From contig JABWDB010000012.1 in assembly GCA_019614645.1 (NCBI GenBank), positions 2,976,001 through 3,040,000 on the forward strand: DNA of 64,000 nt. The letters run 5' to 3'. Below are positions 35,989 to 49,800 of the stretch, one piece after another (the stretch's first letter is position 1; every line of letters starts with the position of its first letter). The notes below the pieces were generated by a model, which was not told the origin of the DNA, searched no databases, and was given only the letters and a program-made list of their open reading frames with translations. The DNA comes from Stratiolaelaps scimitus. Lineage: Eukaryota; Arthropoda; Arachnida; Mesostigmata; Laelapidae. A program made the translations under genes and the position numbers.

Positions 35989-37175
35989 CCTTTCACTTGT
36001 ATTTTCACACACACACAAGTGCGTATTACCTAGGCACATCATTAAGCCCAACCACCTAAGTGCTATCATTGCATATCATAATATCAATCTCTATCTCTTA
36101 GCCATTAGCATAGCTGACGAAGTTTACATTGAATTACGACATGCGTCCACAATGGGCATGAGATATGGCGAGTTCCTCTTACAGCATCGCCACTAATGTA
36201 ATGATAATTAATACGTACATACCAAAGCCACGTCATAATACATTTGAATTTAGATCCGCCAAAGGAGAACGCCATGATCACTCGAAGCGCGTAACATAGC
36301 CTCGTTGTGTTACGCCTCGGCGTCGTATATTACGCCTTGTTATGATACTGCCGTTATAAGGGAAAAGGGGGCTTCCTCATTAGCATAAGCGTGTTCTAAT
36401 AATTCAAATAAAATATCGAATTCATTGTTCTACGAATCACGGCCTTTGCGACTCAGTCAACGCTCGATTACTATGGCATTTATGAGTGAGACGTGCCACT
36501 TAACGCAATTTACGATGAACGCTGCCCTCGCATCACGTTCATGAGGAGGACAAATGCATTATTAGGCTGCAAATGCCATGTTAATAAGACCGCGGCCTAA
36601 CAAGGCCTCTCCCTCCCCCCCTGCCGGTGTCGGTTACAACGAGCCTACCCCGGGCCACATAGTTAAGCACATAATTAGTAGGTGTTGAATTTGCATGTGT
36701 TACCGCATTCCACTATTAGGTGGAAATTCCATTAGCTCAGGAAGGAGTTCTGCTCTCGACCTAATCCTGCTACTGGTACTACTTATATCGTTCATACAAT
36801 TCTAACATCGAATTCCGTTGCATATCACGTACAGGAAGGCAGTATAGCAACGCAGATGATACCTCGTCGTCACCACGTAGACCTCAAAGCGAGTGCTCCT
36901 GGACACGAATAGCGATTCGTTACTACCGGCCACGTGTGTCGTATGTTTTAATACGGGAGCGTTCACTGGAGTTGGCCAGATGCATCAAATCGAGTTCAAA
37001 TCCTTATTGGGGAAGGACATAGACTACAACGGCTAGCATAAAGCTGCTAATGCAGACTGCAATGGTACCGTGGTTTTCTAAATCAATCAGTTAGATAAAA
37101 CGAAGATCGATCCTACACCCTTTCGCCCAAGGCACTCATTTGGTTATTGCCCTCGAGCCATGTGTACCCGATTGC
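35989..37175. promoter_or_regulatory. Open-frame desert rich in TAAT sites
   Basis: No open frame of 60 codons exists in any frame here, unusual for this window. Homeodomain-type sites are frequent: CATTAGCAT twice (near 36105 and 36380), TAATTAAT near 36210, ATTATTAGG near 36560, and ATAATTAG near 36673. Short repeats of TTACGCC lie at 36310-36345. A cis-regulatory module is possible, but nothing in the sequence names its target. Confidence 0.25.
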
Positions 37176-40100
37176 CTAGGTGAGTAACAAATCTCGTGTT
37201 TGGTCTGCTTCGTTAAACGCTTTTGGCGGGTTGGGTAGACACCCAGAATCTCCGCCTCTCCTATGGCCACAGAAACGTCTGGCTTGATTACAATGTATCC
37301 AGGCAGGCACGTTCTTTGTCCTTGAAGATACCGGGTTTACCAAAATCTCCTGCCTTTGCAGGAATTGGCCACAACTGAAATATCCAACTTGTTTTAGGAA
37401 CAACGCGTCGCAACGACCAGGGCTCAAGTGGCTCAAACTATGTTCTTGTTCTCCTGTTCAGCTCTAGCATGAGCGTGTTTGCGATAGACTGCCCGTGGAC
37501 TACCTGTCGATGGATGCATCTGCCTATCTATAGTTGCTTAGGTGAGAAACAGAGATTTGCCCTAGGCAAGCCTTTTAAACCAACAGCCCGAGAATAGTGG
37601 AACTGCTATTCTCAGTTCCCGACTCGAACGCGCATCGACCAAGCATCCAATGGCCCACTAACCACAGGCAATTTCGTCTGGTTGGATGTTCGCTAAGCTC
37701 TACTGGAGAAGGCCCCCTCGCAAGCTACGACGAAAGTAAAGCGAGAGATCGATGCTGTTGTAAACCTTAGATAAAGATGAGTAAGCAAATAATGAAACTA
37801 TTCTTTAGAATACCATGACTGGAACCTCTGAAAATCGAGACCTAACGATAACGGCCAAACAAGTGCCATTCGACGGAAAACAATTCGACTCCTCAGTAAC
37901 GACAGAAAGAGTAACGATATTCCGACGAAGTCCTCTATTTTACTTTTCACATAAAGCACAATAAAATTATTTTTAATGATGATCACTGCGGTGTGCACGA
38001 ATTGACATTTATTTAGCCGATTCGCCATAATGAAGTTCGTAGTTTATGGAAACGTTGCAATGAACGCCCACAACGTTATGTCCAAGTTATTCTAAGGACT
38101 ACAACGCTACCTACGATTCTATGGTATTTTCCGTAGCTTTAGTGAGGCACCCATAGCGCAGACAGCTCACCCTTCAGTCGGTTGACTACAGGCACACCTG
38201 CTGCTTCTTGAGCAGCGAGACCGGTAGATGGGCCTGCCCTAAGGCGACCCCTATACACCTTCTGTCGGCGGCAGATCAAGTTGTACTATTCTTAGTCTTG
38301 GCGCAAGGTCGTCTATGACCTATGATCCATTGGCCGGTCGGCAAGTACGCCCACCACTCTGAGTGTTCGTTATCGCGCACGGAGCAGAACGAACGACGGC
38401 TCTATGAACGACAACAGGGGAACGTATGTGCTTTACGGAAGTTTATAGCAAAGAGGAACGTGGGGAAACAATGATACTCATCGTTGTGCGCCACAACTAC
38501 ACATAACGATAACTTGCAAAGACCAACGTTGAATGAGGAGGTTGTTATGCCGAGCGGACGTCGGAACGCCTCGGTTTGCTAACCTTTGAAATAAAACAGA
38601 GCAATACTCGAAGGTAAAATTTCGAACTGGTACAGGCAGCCTTTGGCCAAAGCTTGCTTTCTGAGATCCCTGCCGGCTTACATCGATAGCCCTAGATCTA
38701 CGTGATGCCAAGTAGCCTGCAAAGAAACCTGCATACAAAGAAACTCGATGCCTCACTCTGAATCCGAGGACGACACCTGTGGAGGTATTCAAGTTAGAAT
38801 TTGCCATAATTATAGTCAGATTAGTATCGGACCAAAGTAGAGAGCGTCGCATGGCCTTCAGGTTACAGTGTCATGCATCATTTTTAACTCAGAGTTCTTT
38901 CGAGGAGACCCAAACATGGGCTCCAAGTATTCAGAAGGTCAAGTCGCGAGACCTCCACGAACTATAGTCTCTGACGTATATTTGGCCTCTATCATAGGAA
39001 AAAACAACAGTCGTAAACAGCTTCTCTCAGTGAAACTCGGCGGAGAGCGGCAAGCGGAAGTGCATATTGCTTCTGTAATCATATTTCTATAAGGCCTGAT
39101 TGATCGCTAGTGATACGCGAGAATCGACCTTCGTCAAATATATAATCTCGTAGCAAACTTTGAAATTCCGAAGGCGTTCATATAAGATTTCCGAGCATAC
39201 AGTGGTCTATGTTTCACGAGCGCTTTTGACGCAGATACGCTTGAAAGAGACGTAAGCCACTCGTATTCGTATAGGTCCACAACTGGTGTATTAGATGCAT
39301 AATGGGATTGCTGGCGTTAGAAAGGTCAATCCTACCCTCGTACATCGGTCAGACAACAGCCTCTATATTATTAACGAGATCGTCAAAATTCATGAACTAC
39401 GAATTCTGTAGTGAGCTCCAATAATCAATACCGATAGTAGCACCGATAACATCGGCTGTGGTGCATTCATCAAACATGACATTGGGTGGGCGTGTGGCAA
39501 TGTTAAGAGGAACGAATTGTGAAAGATGTATGGCAGAATGTACAGTCATGTACAAATATACTATTGTTTCTTGTTTTCATTATGAAAAACTAAATTGTCT
39601 TTAGAATCCTGTAATTATTTTCTATTTTACTTTTTTTTTAGTTCAATATGAGAAATTAGATAGTATAATATAATAATGACACTTGTTTCGATCGTGCAGC
39701 ACGTCCAAGCGGTGTGGGCCTTTAAAAAACTACCGCATCGTACGAGTAGCCTTTGGGGGGGGATCGATACGTGCACACAGGTGCACTATTATCCTACTAC
39801 AACGGCTGGAAGAGATCTACTGGAAGATCTCTTCCAGCCGCGAAAGAGAGTCATAAAATTGGTAAACAACTACACTATGAAACTCGCAACGAAGTCACTC
39901 GGCAGAGACGACTTCTACTTTGATAGGACACATTTATCTGGACCTTACGACGCCTTTCGTGTCACTAACATTTAGCACAAATGCTGCTAATTTCCCCTTT
40001 TGGTCATTCGTGATAGACGAAAGCGGGCGCCTCTCCTACATGACCGTGTTGCAGGTATAGCGTTCCAGTCCTTTTTTCCTTATCACTGTACAGGTTAGGT

Positions 40101-40426
40101 TATGGTGAGCTCATGTTTGCGACCTCCTCCCCTTATCTTTCAGGCATGTTCTCAAACAAGGACTGCTTGACCGCTGCCCTCTTGGCAACAAATTTTGCTA
40201 GAATATCAATTCCGGAACGACAATGTACAAGACTGCTGTCAGCTTGTTAATAGGACCTAGTACTAGGAGGCAGGCCACACACGCGTATCCTCATCTTTTC
40301 ATCAAAGAGCTGCTACCCCGGCGCAGCGTTCGTTCCAGCAAAGGTTGTATTCGCGCTCAAATCTCAAGGTCATCGTCGTCCAATACGCCCGGCCTGAATT
40401 AAGCTGCCAGAAGCATCCTCACTTGA
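37176..40426. other. No recognised gene
   Basis: Apart from the stem-loop at 39803-39840 I see only short frames without motifs. TAG|GTGAGTAAC at 37179 is a good donor sequence with no identifiable exon before it. Confidence 0.55.
39803..39840. repeat. Perfect 16-bp stem with 6-base loop
   Basis: CGGCTGGAAGAGATCT (39803-39818) is followed by ACTGGA and then the exact inverse (39825-39840). It lies in an open frame of 99 codons (39676-39975) that matches nothing known. A 16-bp perfect stem this short-looped is rare by chance. It could be a recent inverted duplication or a structured RNA. Confidence 0.85.
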
Positions 40427-40470
40427 TGGTGGTGGTGGCGGTGGTGGTGGTGGTGCTGCTGCTGCTGCTG
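40427..40470. repeat. (GGT)n passing into (GCT)n
   Basis: About nine GGT units with one GGC change are followed by five GCT units. A (CAG)n of seven units lies at 40862-40885 in the same GC-rich neighbourhood. No coding frame is assigned. Confidence 0.92.
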
Positions 40471-43400
40471 GTTATTTTCCATTAATAATGAATATACACA
40501 TAAATAAGTGAATACATGAATGATATATCGCATTCAATCAACGTATGCGCACGAGCTCCTCGTTAGACCGGTTCCACCATGAGTTCGCCATTCGTTACCT
40601 ATTTGCCCACAAACGGCCAGCAATGACCACTGCTGTCCAACATATTTCCATTGAGTGAACGAATGAACCAACTGTCGTGTGTTCATCCTCTCTGAGTGTT
40701 ACTATGTGTGTTCTCGTGGTATTCGATGTGGCGCGCAGTCGACTGCGGTGAACCTGAAGGCGGCCACAAACAGAGCGAAATCTCAGTAAATAACGGCTGC
40801 AGAGAGAGAGAGAGGGAGAGAGAGAGAGGAAGGAAAGAAGAGCGCTAATGGATAACAGCTCTAGCAGCAGCAGCAGCAGCAGCAGAATCAACAACAATAA
40901 GGACAAAAAGGACACATATCAAACCGAGGAAAGTACAACGGAAGGTTATGGGTTATGGTGATGCTGGAACATGCCGCAGCGAATCATGAGGTCGAAACAA
41001 AGCAGAGATGAGTGGAAATTATCCGACCACAGCGGGGTTACTGTACGTACCATTAGACTAGTTAGAAAGCGAGAGAGAGAGAGAGAGAGGCTCTGGCCGC
41101 TGGCGAGGCTGAGTGTGGCTAGACTGGCAAGTCGCCGCTCCAGCGTCGTGATGAACAGCGCGTCGCGCATTAAAAGGAGGACCACACCCGTCCTGGATGT
41201 GACGTGCGTTTAAGGGCCTCGCGTCCTAGAAACAAGAGACAAACAGATGACACACAGGCGGCGGTGGTGGCGACGAAGACGACGAACGACCGGAGGAGCA
41301 CGCACGTTAGTGTTCACGTTAATTAATTTATTTCATTAACAGATCTGATCACCGAATCAAATTAGGGCAGCGTCAGCACAACAGCTCAAGAACTGCAAAA
41401 TAACCTAGTGATCCAGTGAATTGTAGCACGTGTTAAGAGCAGTCGCTGGCACTGCAGCAGCTAAAGGGCGAACAGAGGGCCAGCAGTAGTGTCCATCTCA
41501 TTGGACGACAGAGGCAGAAATGTATTTTTTACCATCTTTAAAAGCGAGGTTGTAGTTGCCGTAGGTAACTGATAAAAGACGGCTCATTGTTCGCTGAACT
41601 TTCAGCAGTTTCGTCCCGCGTTCTCACCCGCCCGTGACCCTGCATAATCACAACGTTATCTGGTTTATTCTTCCCATATGACGATGACGGCAGCGACGAT
41701 GCGGATAAGTCTATGGCAGCCAATATTTGTAGCATACTAAAACCTATCTCGTGTCGAGCTCAGTATGGGCGGGTCTCCGACGTAGTACGACATTGCTTAT
41801 TCTTGAATTTCAACGCTTTGCTCCAGTACAGTGTTGCTTATAGATTTTCGATTGGATTTGAATTAGGAGTTCGACCCGGCACGAAGCAACGCCAATTCGT
41901 GTGACGACAAGTTTGATGATGAAAGTCTAAGTCGTCGTTCTGGTATGATCTAGTGTTGTGGAACCTCATTGTGAAATGAATGCATGTGAAAATATTTCAG
42001 CACAAAGCCGATGTGACCGAAGATCACAAGAGAATCAATTCTGCCACTGTCAGTTCTGGCGTTGCTGGTCAAATGACTCATGTTCCTGATTAGCTAATTA
42101 GTGAGAACATGTATTGATGGAATTACGTTACCAGCGTCTGTATTTGTTGAACCAATGCATTTTATTAATTAGTCGATTGGACCCTGGATGCCAGGGGGAA
42201 GAACGATCGATATTTGCAATTGCAAAACAAATCAATAAGCGATATACGCTGCAGTGGCACGTAATCGAGGTCACTCGGTGACAACGAGCGTCGCTGGCGA
42301 GTACAGAGCCCTTCAACAGAGTGGTTGATGCAGTGTCCGGACGAGAATCGCAAATAGCTCACTGCAAAGATCAGTACGCAACTCAGGCTGTAAGGCATTC
42401 AGCTGTAATTTTCTCAACGTTGCATTTCTGAGGCACACAGCATCAAATGGAAACATGCATATCAACATAATAACAACACAGACATCGATTATCCTACTCA
42501 CAGCTGAAACATCGACCGTGTCATGACTAATTGTTCTCTGAGCACTCATGAGCTTGTGATTGCCTCCTCCGAAACGTCAGCCTATCGTTCCCGACACAAG
42601 GTAATCATGCTGCATTTTTGTGAAACTCACAGGGAAACTCAGGAAGGGCTGGATACGTTGAATATCGCATGTATTACAAACAAATACATTCCAATTGGTT
42701 TTCCGTCTGTTGCCGACTCTTCACTGGTATCCTTGAGAGAATGCAACTGCAATTTACAGAGGGCATCTTGTTTGTAGGATCTGAAGTAGTAATTGTAATA
42801 GCAATGCTAAATTAGCGCTTGTAGACACTGCCAAATGATAGAGGCTGGTTGTACTACCTCTCGTGTTGTCAGTGGTATCGCGCGCCGTAGGGGCTTGGTC
42901 TCAGGTTAACGGAAACGAAAGTCGGTTAAACACTTGAATCGTACAGTGATAGTAGCGAAAGCTGCCGGTTTCAGCACTGAACAAGTCTGTCCTATGAGGT
43001 ACCTTATGAGGATATAGCACTTTTAGGCTTTAGTTGATGCCAACTGACTTGAATGGGAGGATAAAAGAGGGGCCAACTTAGTTTGCGAACACAGTAATTC
43101 CCAGGTAGAAATATTACTACGATTACTGTTACTATTATCAGAACGTATCCTCAAATGAACTGACCCCACAGAGGAAATAACCATCCATGTATAATAGAGA
43201 TTCAATTATTTCCTCTTCTTCGAGATTCCCATACCTATTAGGGTCGGGCGAAGTATTATAGTTGGTGATAACTGATTGCAGGCACATTCGCATGGCAACC
43301 AACCTTGGCAAGAGGCATCACTGCGATGCTCGCACCCTAAATCCGCATACCTTGTCCTTCTCTGCATTGATCCTTGTGTCTAAGAAATGTCGGCGACTTT

Positions 43401-44105
43401 CTCGAGTCGCCTGACCCGACCCAAGCAAATTAGGGGAAACTTATTGATTGCCATCACTCCTGCTCGACCGTTGTCTTGTCTACCAAGAGGGGATGTGTCG
43501 ATGGATACCTAGACGTTAGGCAGGATAATAAGACAGGTTCACCGATAGAGAGAGAGAGAGATTGAGACAGAACCAATGAGAGGAGCTGTGCACAATGAAT
43601 GGATCGGAAGCAAGGGCAATCTTGCTTGACACCGCCTGTCCCCGTTGCGTCACGACGCCTGTCATTCATCTATTCTAGCTATCTACCTAATAGGAAACAC
43701 GAAAGATAGAAGCTGACGAAGTTCATAAGCCGGCTTGAGCGGAGAGTAGTCGTAGAGGCGAAGGACACTTAGCCTGATTGACTTGTGCCAATTAGCCAAG
43801 TAACGTTCAAGCAGTTGCCAAATGAACCACTGGCCGCAGAGATGCCGTAGATGTTGGGTGCTAAACTTGTGGAAAGTAACACGCGTGGCTCAATTGGCGT
43901 TATGGGTGCACTCTGGATTGGGAGAATGGTCTTCAGGCCTGGAAAACTTGCATACTCACGTTGAAGCACTTGCTCGGAAACTTCAGCTAAGCAGTGGTGG
44001 ATCTGCGGTATGCCCTTGGAAATCATAGCACCTGACGCGTGGCAACTGCAATGGAATATTCTACAGTCCTCGCTCTCTCTCTTTGTCCCTCTCTCTCTCG
44101 CACTC

Positions 44106-44162
<57 letters not shown>

Positions 44163-46830
44163 TACACGACACTACAAGTAAATTCGTTTGAAAACTCTCC
44201 CTATCGAGGTCGCGTACCAGCGTTCAAAACAGATAATGCCTACAGCCATTCAGACCCGCCTGTACTACGCGTACCAATAACGCGCAATGGCAAACCTACA
44301 GCCTTGTACGTACAGTAGTACGTAGCTTTTGTACGGCCTAGTTACCTAGCGCCAGCCAAACCCGTGTGTCCGTGTGTTGTTGTTGTTATCGTCCCCTTTC
44401 GACGGCGCATTGCCAGCGTGCTGACTATATTACCGGCGCGCAGCTGATAGGTTTCAGACCCAGAGGTCAATATAGGCAAAAAGTAGCATCGACGTCGTGC
44501 CACTGGTACGTATGTATACATTCGTGGCACATTGCAGCGGCAGTATTAGGACCACAGCGAAATAGCGAAGCAGCGGCATCAGATGAAAACGACAATTGTT
44601 CTTCGACTCGGCGTCCCACCGGTCGGGAGCACCAGCAAACAGAACACACACACACAGACGCTAAAGTACCGCTACTGTTGTTGTTGTTGTCATCATCGTC
44701 GATGTCGGGGTCTGGCCGAGGCCTGGAAGCCCTTCATCGCATTTTGTGGCTTCTCTTCGACCCACAGCTGTATTCTCCGTTCGACCCTCACGCAGCGTAC
44801 GAGCGTATACCATAGTCGACATCGAACTTCACATCGCTTCGACGCTGCCAGCGATTGCTAATCGACCTGACCTGTTCGTCCAATTACTTCTGTTTGTGTG
44901 GTTCGCCACACCAGTGGCGGTGGCGAAACACACGAGTGGCCGTTGCATAGTTAGTGCAGACGTAGTCTAGTAATATTGTAGGCGGAAATATCTATTATAT
45001 CTATCACTCTTTCGCAAAGGGGTGAAAACGCTTTCCTATCCGGAGTTTCATACATCGTGCGCTAACAGATTGATCGAGGCAAGCAAACGTTTGTGGCGGC
45101 GTCTCGAAGTTTTCTCAGGGCCGCCGGTCGCCTTCTGATGGTTATAATAATGGTTGTACTTTTACTATTGTCCAGCTGATCGGCGCGTAGGTGATCTGGA
45201 ATGAGAAACTGGCCAATTTCAATGGGCATGCCGCCTACGAGAATATATTTGTACAAATGAATCAAGGCATCATTATAAAATAATATATTATTATAATATA
45301 TAATTTCGTAGATCCTGTCCAATGAGTGGCATAGCTAAAGAGTTTTATAAGCTCGCATCATCTTACTACTAATAATAATAATAATAATAATCGAATCGAT
45401 GATGGCGGCCAGTTGGTTTCAACAACAACATGACAGCAGTTAAACCTCGTTCGAAATAGAGGAGACAGAGTGAACGCTGTAAGGGACGTTGTAGTGCAGC
45501 ATTAATCTTGGCCCTGTTATGAGCACACATTGTTCAACAGAATCCCGATAGACTTCTTCGTTGAGTGAACTCATCAAAGGTGATTCGTTGATAGGTTTTG
45601 GTACTTTATCCTCGTTTGATCGACCTTGTACCATTGAGGATCATGACGAGTCTACGGGCTATATTTGTTATCAAGTCATGGCAAGGTAATCAGCACGAGC
45701 GGATTGTCATCTCAAGTCAGTATATAGTATCAGTATATCAACCTTAATTTTCCCGCTGAAGCCTGTTAACCTCCGCCATGTGGCCGGAGTGTCCTCATTG
45801 ATACGATGTAGCTTACGTTGCAGCATTGCGTCCATTCAGCTAAAAAAAAAAGCAAGGAGGCAGCTTACTTTGAAGCATTCGCTTTAATGAAGTCCTTTCC
45901 ATTATTCCGACCGGCGGATGCGGCAGCAGCCGCGCGAACAGGAGGTCAAATGATGTAAACCGCGTTCGCCGGCGTTTCTTGTCGGCTCAAAGACACAGTC
46001 AACGTTTGTGGTGGCGGTGGAAACATCGGCGGCTGCTGGCACATTTGCATGGGGAAGGCTTCCAATAGAAGCGATAGTAGCAGTTACAACAACAGCAGCA
46101 GCAACAGCAGAAGCCCGCGGCTTCTGTTCGCTGTCGTGAGCCAGCGAACAGCCAACCTACAAACCAACCACCGAAGTAACCAAGCAAGCGACCGGATGAA
46201 CACCCTCTCACTCGAAGGGGTTTGTCTCATACAAGACACCGTTTTTCGCCTGGAGAAGTCGCAGAATTTCAGTCAGCCTAGCCTTTTAACACTAGGGGGG
46301 TGGCATTTTCATGCAAATGCACCGTATGCATAAGATGTATGTTCCTGGTAACCGGACGACTAGTGCCACCATCCGCTCTCCTCTTTTCTCTCTCTCTCCT
46401 GCACTTTGTTCGCGGCTGTTGCTCTTTGGCCACGCTTCAGGACGTGGTGTTCAGGGCACGAGATGTTGCCATAATGACACTCAAGGGATGACGCGCCCAC
46501 ACTGTTCCCAGACGACGGACATCGCCTGATGACTATCCCAGCTCATGTGCTCATAGCCCTCAACAGGCGGCTGGTCCCTCCCGGTGCTACGGTTGCGGCA
46601 GCTGCTACTGCTGCTATTTTTCGGGCAGCGGTGCCTTTGTGGTGGCTTCCACCGGTAGAGGTGGTAGTGAGTTTGGCGGTAAAATACACCTCTTCGTTTG
46701 TATCCGGATTAGGTCAATCCACACCAGTGCGACGTGGCTTCTTGTTCAGCCTTTGCCCTCTTATTATTGCCTATATAGAGGAAAAGCAAGCAGGAAGTCT
46801 GGCTGACCCCAAAGAGTGGAACACTCACTG
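40471..46830. other. GC-rich islands and trinucleotide repeats, no recognised gene
   Basis: Islands at about 40.5-41.5, 44.3-45.0 and 45.9-46.8 kb carry CAG, GA and CAA repeats and overlapping chance frames on both strands. They could be regulatory or 5'-UTR DNA. None ends in a donor as strong as those at 57922 and 62922. Confidence 0.5.
44106..44161. repeat. (AT)n microsatellite
   Basis: A 56-base AT tract with one C interruption, preceded by a CT-rich stretch (44070-44105). Confidence 0.96.
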
Positions 46831-49800
46831 AGTCAAGCACGGCCACCTTCCTTCCGTCCATTGAATTATCAGGCATTCAAGGCTGAAACAGGCTAGTCCA
46901 TAGTAGTAAAAGGCGACACCACTAAGTCTAGACAGCATCATCCGGGACCGGACACGAACGCGATAGATGATGAGGACAACATTCTGCGCCCATAGATAGT
47001 TAGTTAGATTGACGTCGATATGCACAGCCGATTATTTCCATCAGAGTTCAAGATCAACTCGATTAACCACGCTAAGCTAAGCCTATTTTTGACTTTGTTC
47101 AAAAATGCCACCGTTCTGACAAAACGTTGATTTCCTCTACCGCAGAGCGCGGAAGGCAAGCGCGAAACTTCGACGTTGTATTTGGTGGTGGCTATATTCG
47201 CATCGCTTCCTCTTATTGAACGAAAGAACCAGCCATTTTGTAATAGGAACACAAACTAAAAATAAACCCTCTACTGCTATTCCTACCAACGAGCTCTGGA
47301 TGTGAGCACATACCGATACCGTATCGATAATCCTTCTCTTTCGAATTCGTCGTGTTTCGGTTCAAAGAATACCACGAACTAAGTCATACGGCATGTGCGG
47401 CTTAGTAACTTGCTTCTTTCGAGTACGAAGTTGCTCTAACAAGACAATCAAGAGGGCAGGAAAGCCCGGCCAAAGGAAAACATATCGAAAAACGTCTGCA
47501 AATTCCGATAAGTTCCGAATGCATCCCGAATAGATGTTGTATTGAGCGTGTGTTACTGCACCTTGCAAAGCCTCCTCGTTGACTTATCGTTGCGTATGGA
47601 GCTTTCGTGAAGACAGACTAAGGCCATTTCCTTTACCTTGGGCCGCGCCAACAGGACACCACCGATCATTGATCACTAGCGAGCGACCGCACTCAAACCT
47701 TCGTACCGAAAACACCGGGTTCTGTCTTGGTTCAGTTCGTTCATATGCGCGACATATCAGAGCATGTAGCGAATATAGAGCCATAAATAGAGCTGCAAAA
47801 AAAAGCTATGGGGATGATGAGGGATTAATGGTTGCTATTGATGCCACCATCGGGTCGTTTGATCGGCTATAGAGAGATCCTGAGTGAGAGATACAGAAAC
47901 CCAAAATCAACTGATAAAAGGGGAACGCCCAATAGTCACTGCGTTCGATTGTGGAGATAAAGCTACACAAACATTGAAAATATATCGCAGACTGAATATT
48001 TACAGCCGTAACCTTTGTCACAAGCGCCCGCCTGGATCATAGCGCTGTAATAGTGCAGAAGGTACCACCATCACGTTCGAGCAGTTTGTCATCGGTCTGC
48101 TTGACTGATGTAATTATTTTTCTTTGATTAACAGAGTGCGTTCATTCACAACTACACGAACAGTGAAACGTGCTAAATCTGTGCTGTTCTTGTTTGATAC
48201 ATTTCTAGACTTTCGCTCGGGTGCAACCCCTGTCGCACGCTGGCTCCGGATAAACTCGAACGATAACTTCCTCGAAACAAGATATGTTTTCTAAGTATAT
48301 ATAGTAATCACTTTCTCGGAAACTAACACGATCTCTTGAATGTTGAACTATGCTCAAATGAATAAGGCAGTTATTCGACAGAAGCTGTGGCCAGTCGGTC
48401 AAGAGCTAAAGGACACTTGAGTGAAGCTCACGGTAAAGCCGAGGCAAACGTGTCTCTAACGTAAGTCATCCGTATCATTATTGGGCAAGCATCGTATGAA
48501 CTTATCTACTCGATTTAGGGACCTTGTTTACCGAATTTCCAGTTGGGTCAGTTGATGAAGAAGTGGAGCTTAGGGCCAGCGGTAAATGATTAAGGATGTT
48601 CTCTCACGTAAAATACAAGAGAACTAGAGCATTGTAAAACATTGCAGTTCCTTTACTAGACCAATAAACTTCTAGTTCTACCTCATCTTAATCACTTTTT
48701 AGACAATGGCAATCTCGAGATTCTGTCCGGGACGAAGGCGGTGAAAGCATTACTCATTAGGAAGACAAAAAAAGACTCCGGATTCTGCCTACAAGTTTTA
48801 TGGATTTAATCTTGCTCTAAATAAACGAAACATCGAACCTCTGTGGACACCTACAGCTAAACTTTCGGCATAGCCTCGCGGATAATTCAATGTTAACTAC
48901 AAAGAGAAACATAGTAAATTTGTCAGTGCTAACCGTAGACTCTCGTTCAAATGTAGACGTTGAATTAAACAAATAAATGAAGGGGAAATATCTCGTACGA
49001 CATGCTCATAAAAATAACGTGTGTGTGTGCGTGGGTGCGTGTGCAAATGAGAGCACTAAATTATTCAAACCACTGGGGGATAATTAAAAACACGTTTGTG
49101 ATCGGCAACGATGGAGAGAAAGGGGCCATAGAATTGGGAAACCGCTATACATATATATATATTCTGAATGTATGGGTCTTGATTGACAATGGATATCTCA
49201 GGTTATAACCAAAACTAGACAGGCTAACATAGCGCAAGTAATAGATGAATGATTATCCTTTCTAGGAAAAATAAGTCCAATTAAAAGGATCGAGGGGAAT
49301 TCGGGGTTGTATGGATATCTAGCTATCAAACGAATGGGTAAGAATACTATTATTATAACTATTAAATGATAGAGCTTAGATAGCTTAATCATAACATCTG
49401 TTCCAGTTATAGCGAGCATTCGCTAAATTAACAAACACATAACAATACTAACCATTACTATAATGAGGAAAACATTTACATGGGCTTGGTTTGCAGGGCA
49501 AAACTGCAAGTTAACTATGACAATCTCGAGAAAAAGTAGTTTATATTTATCAGGTTCAAGAATATCCCTCCGCTTTAGGAAGCAACTCGCAAGTTAAGGA
49601 GAACTACCCCAATGACTTTTGACCGAGGGGGTTTTCCTAGTAGAACAAAGACCCTCCCCCCGCGCTGGGAGACTCTGTCGTCCGCGCTGCCACTCAATGA
49701 GAAACGCGATGTGTTAACTAATTTATCAGTTTTAGCTCGGCTCAAACTTTTTACTCTCTCCATTGTTCTTGCATTGCTGGATCCCCAGCGAAGGCAAGTG

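Noticed and set aside
43769..44026. Minus-strand frame with protein-like text (KGIPQIHHCLAEVSEQVL)
   Set aside because: KGIPQ recalls the reverse-transcriptase GIPQG motif, but the surrounding residues do not fit and the frame is short.
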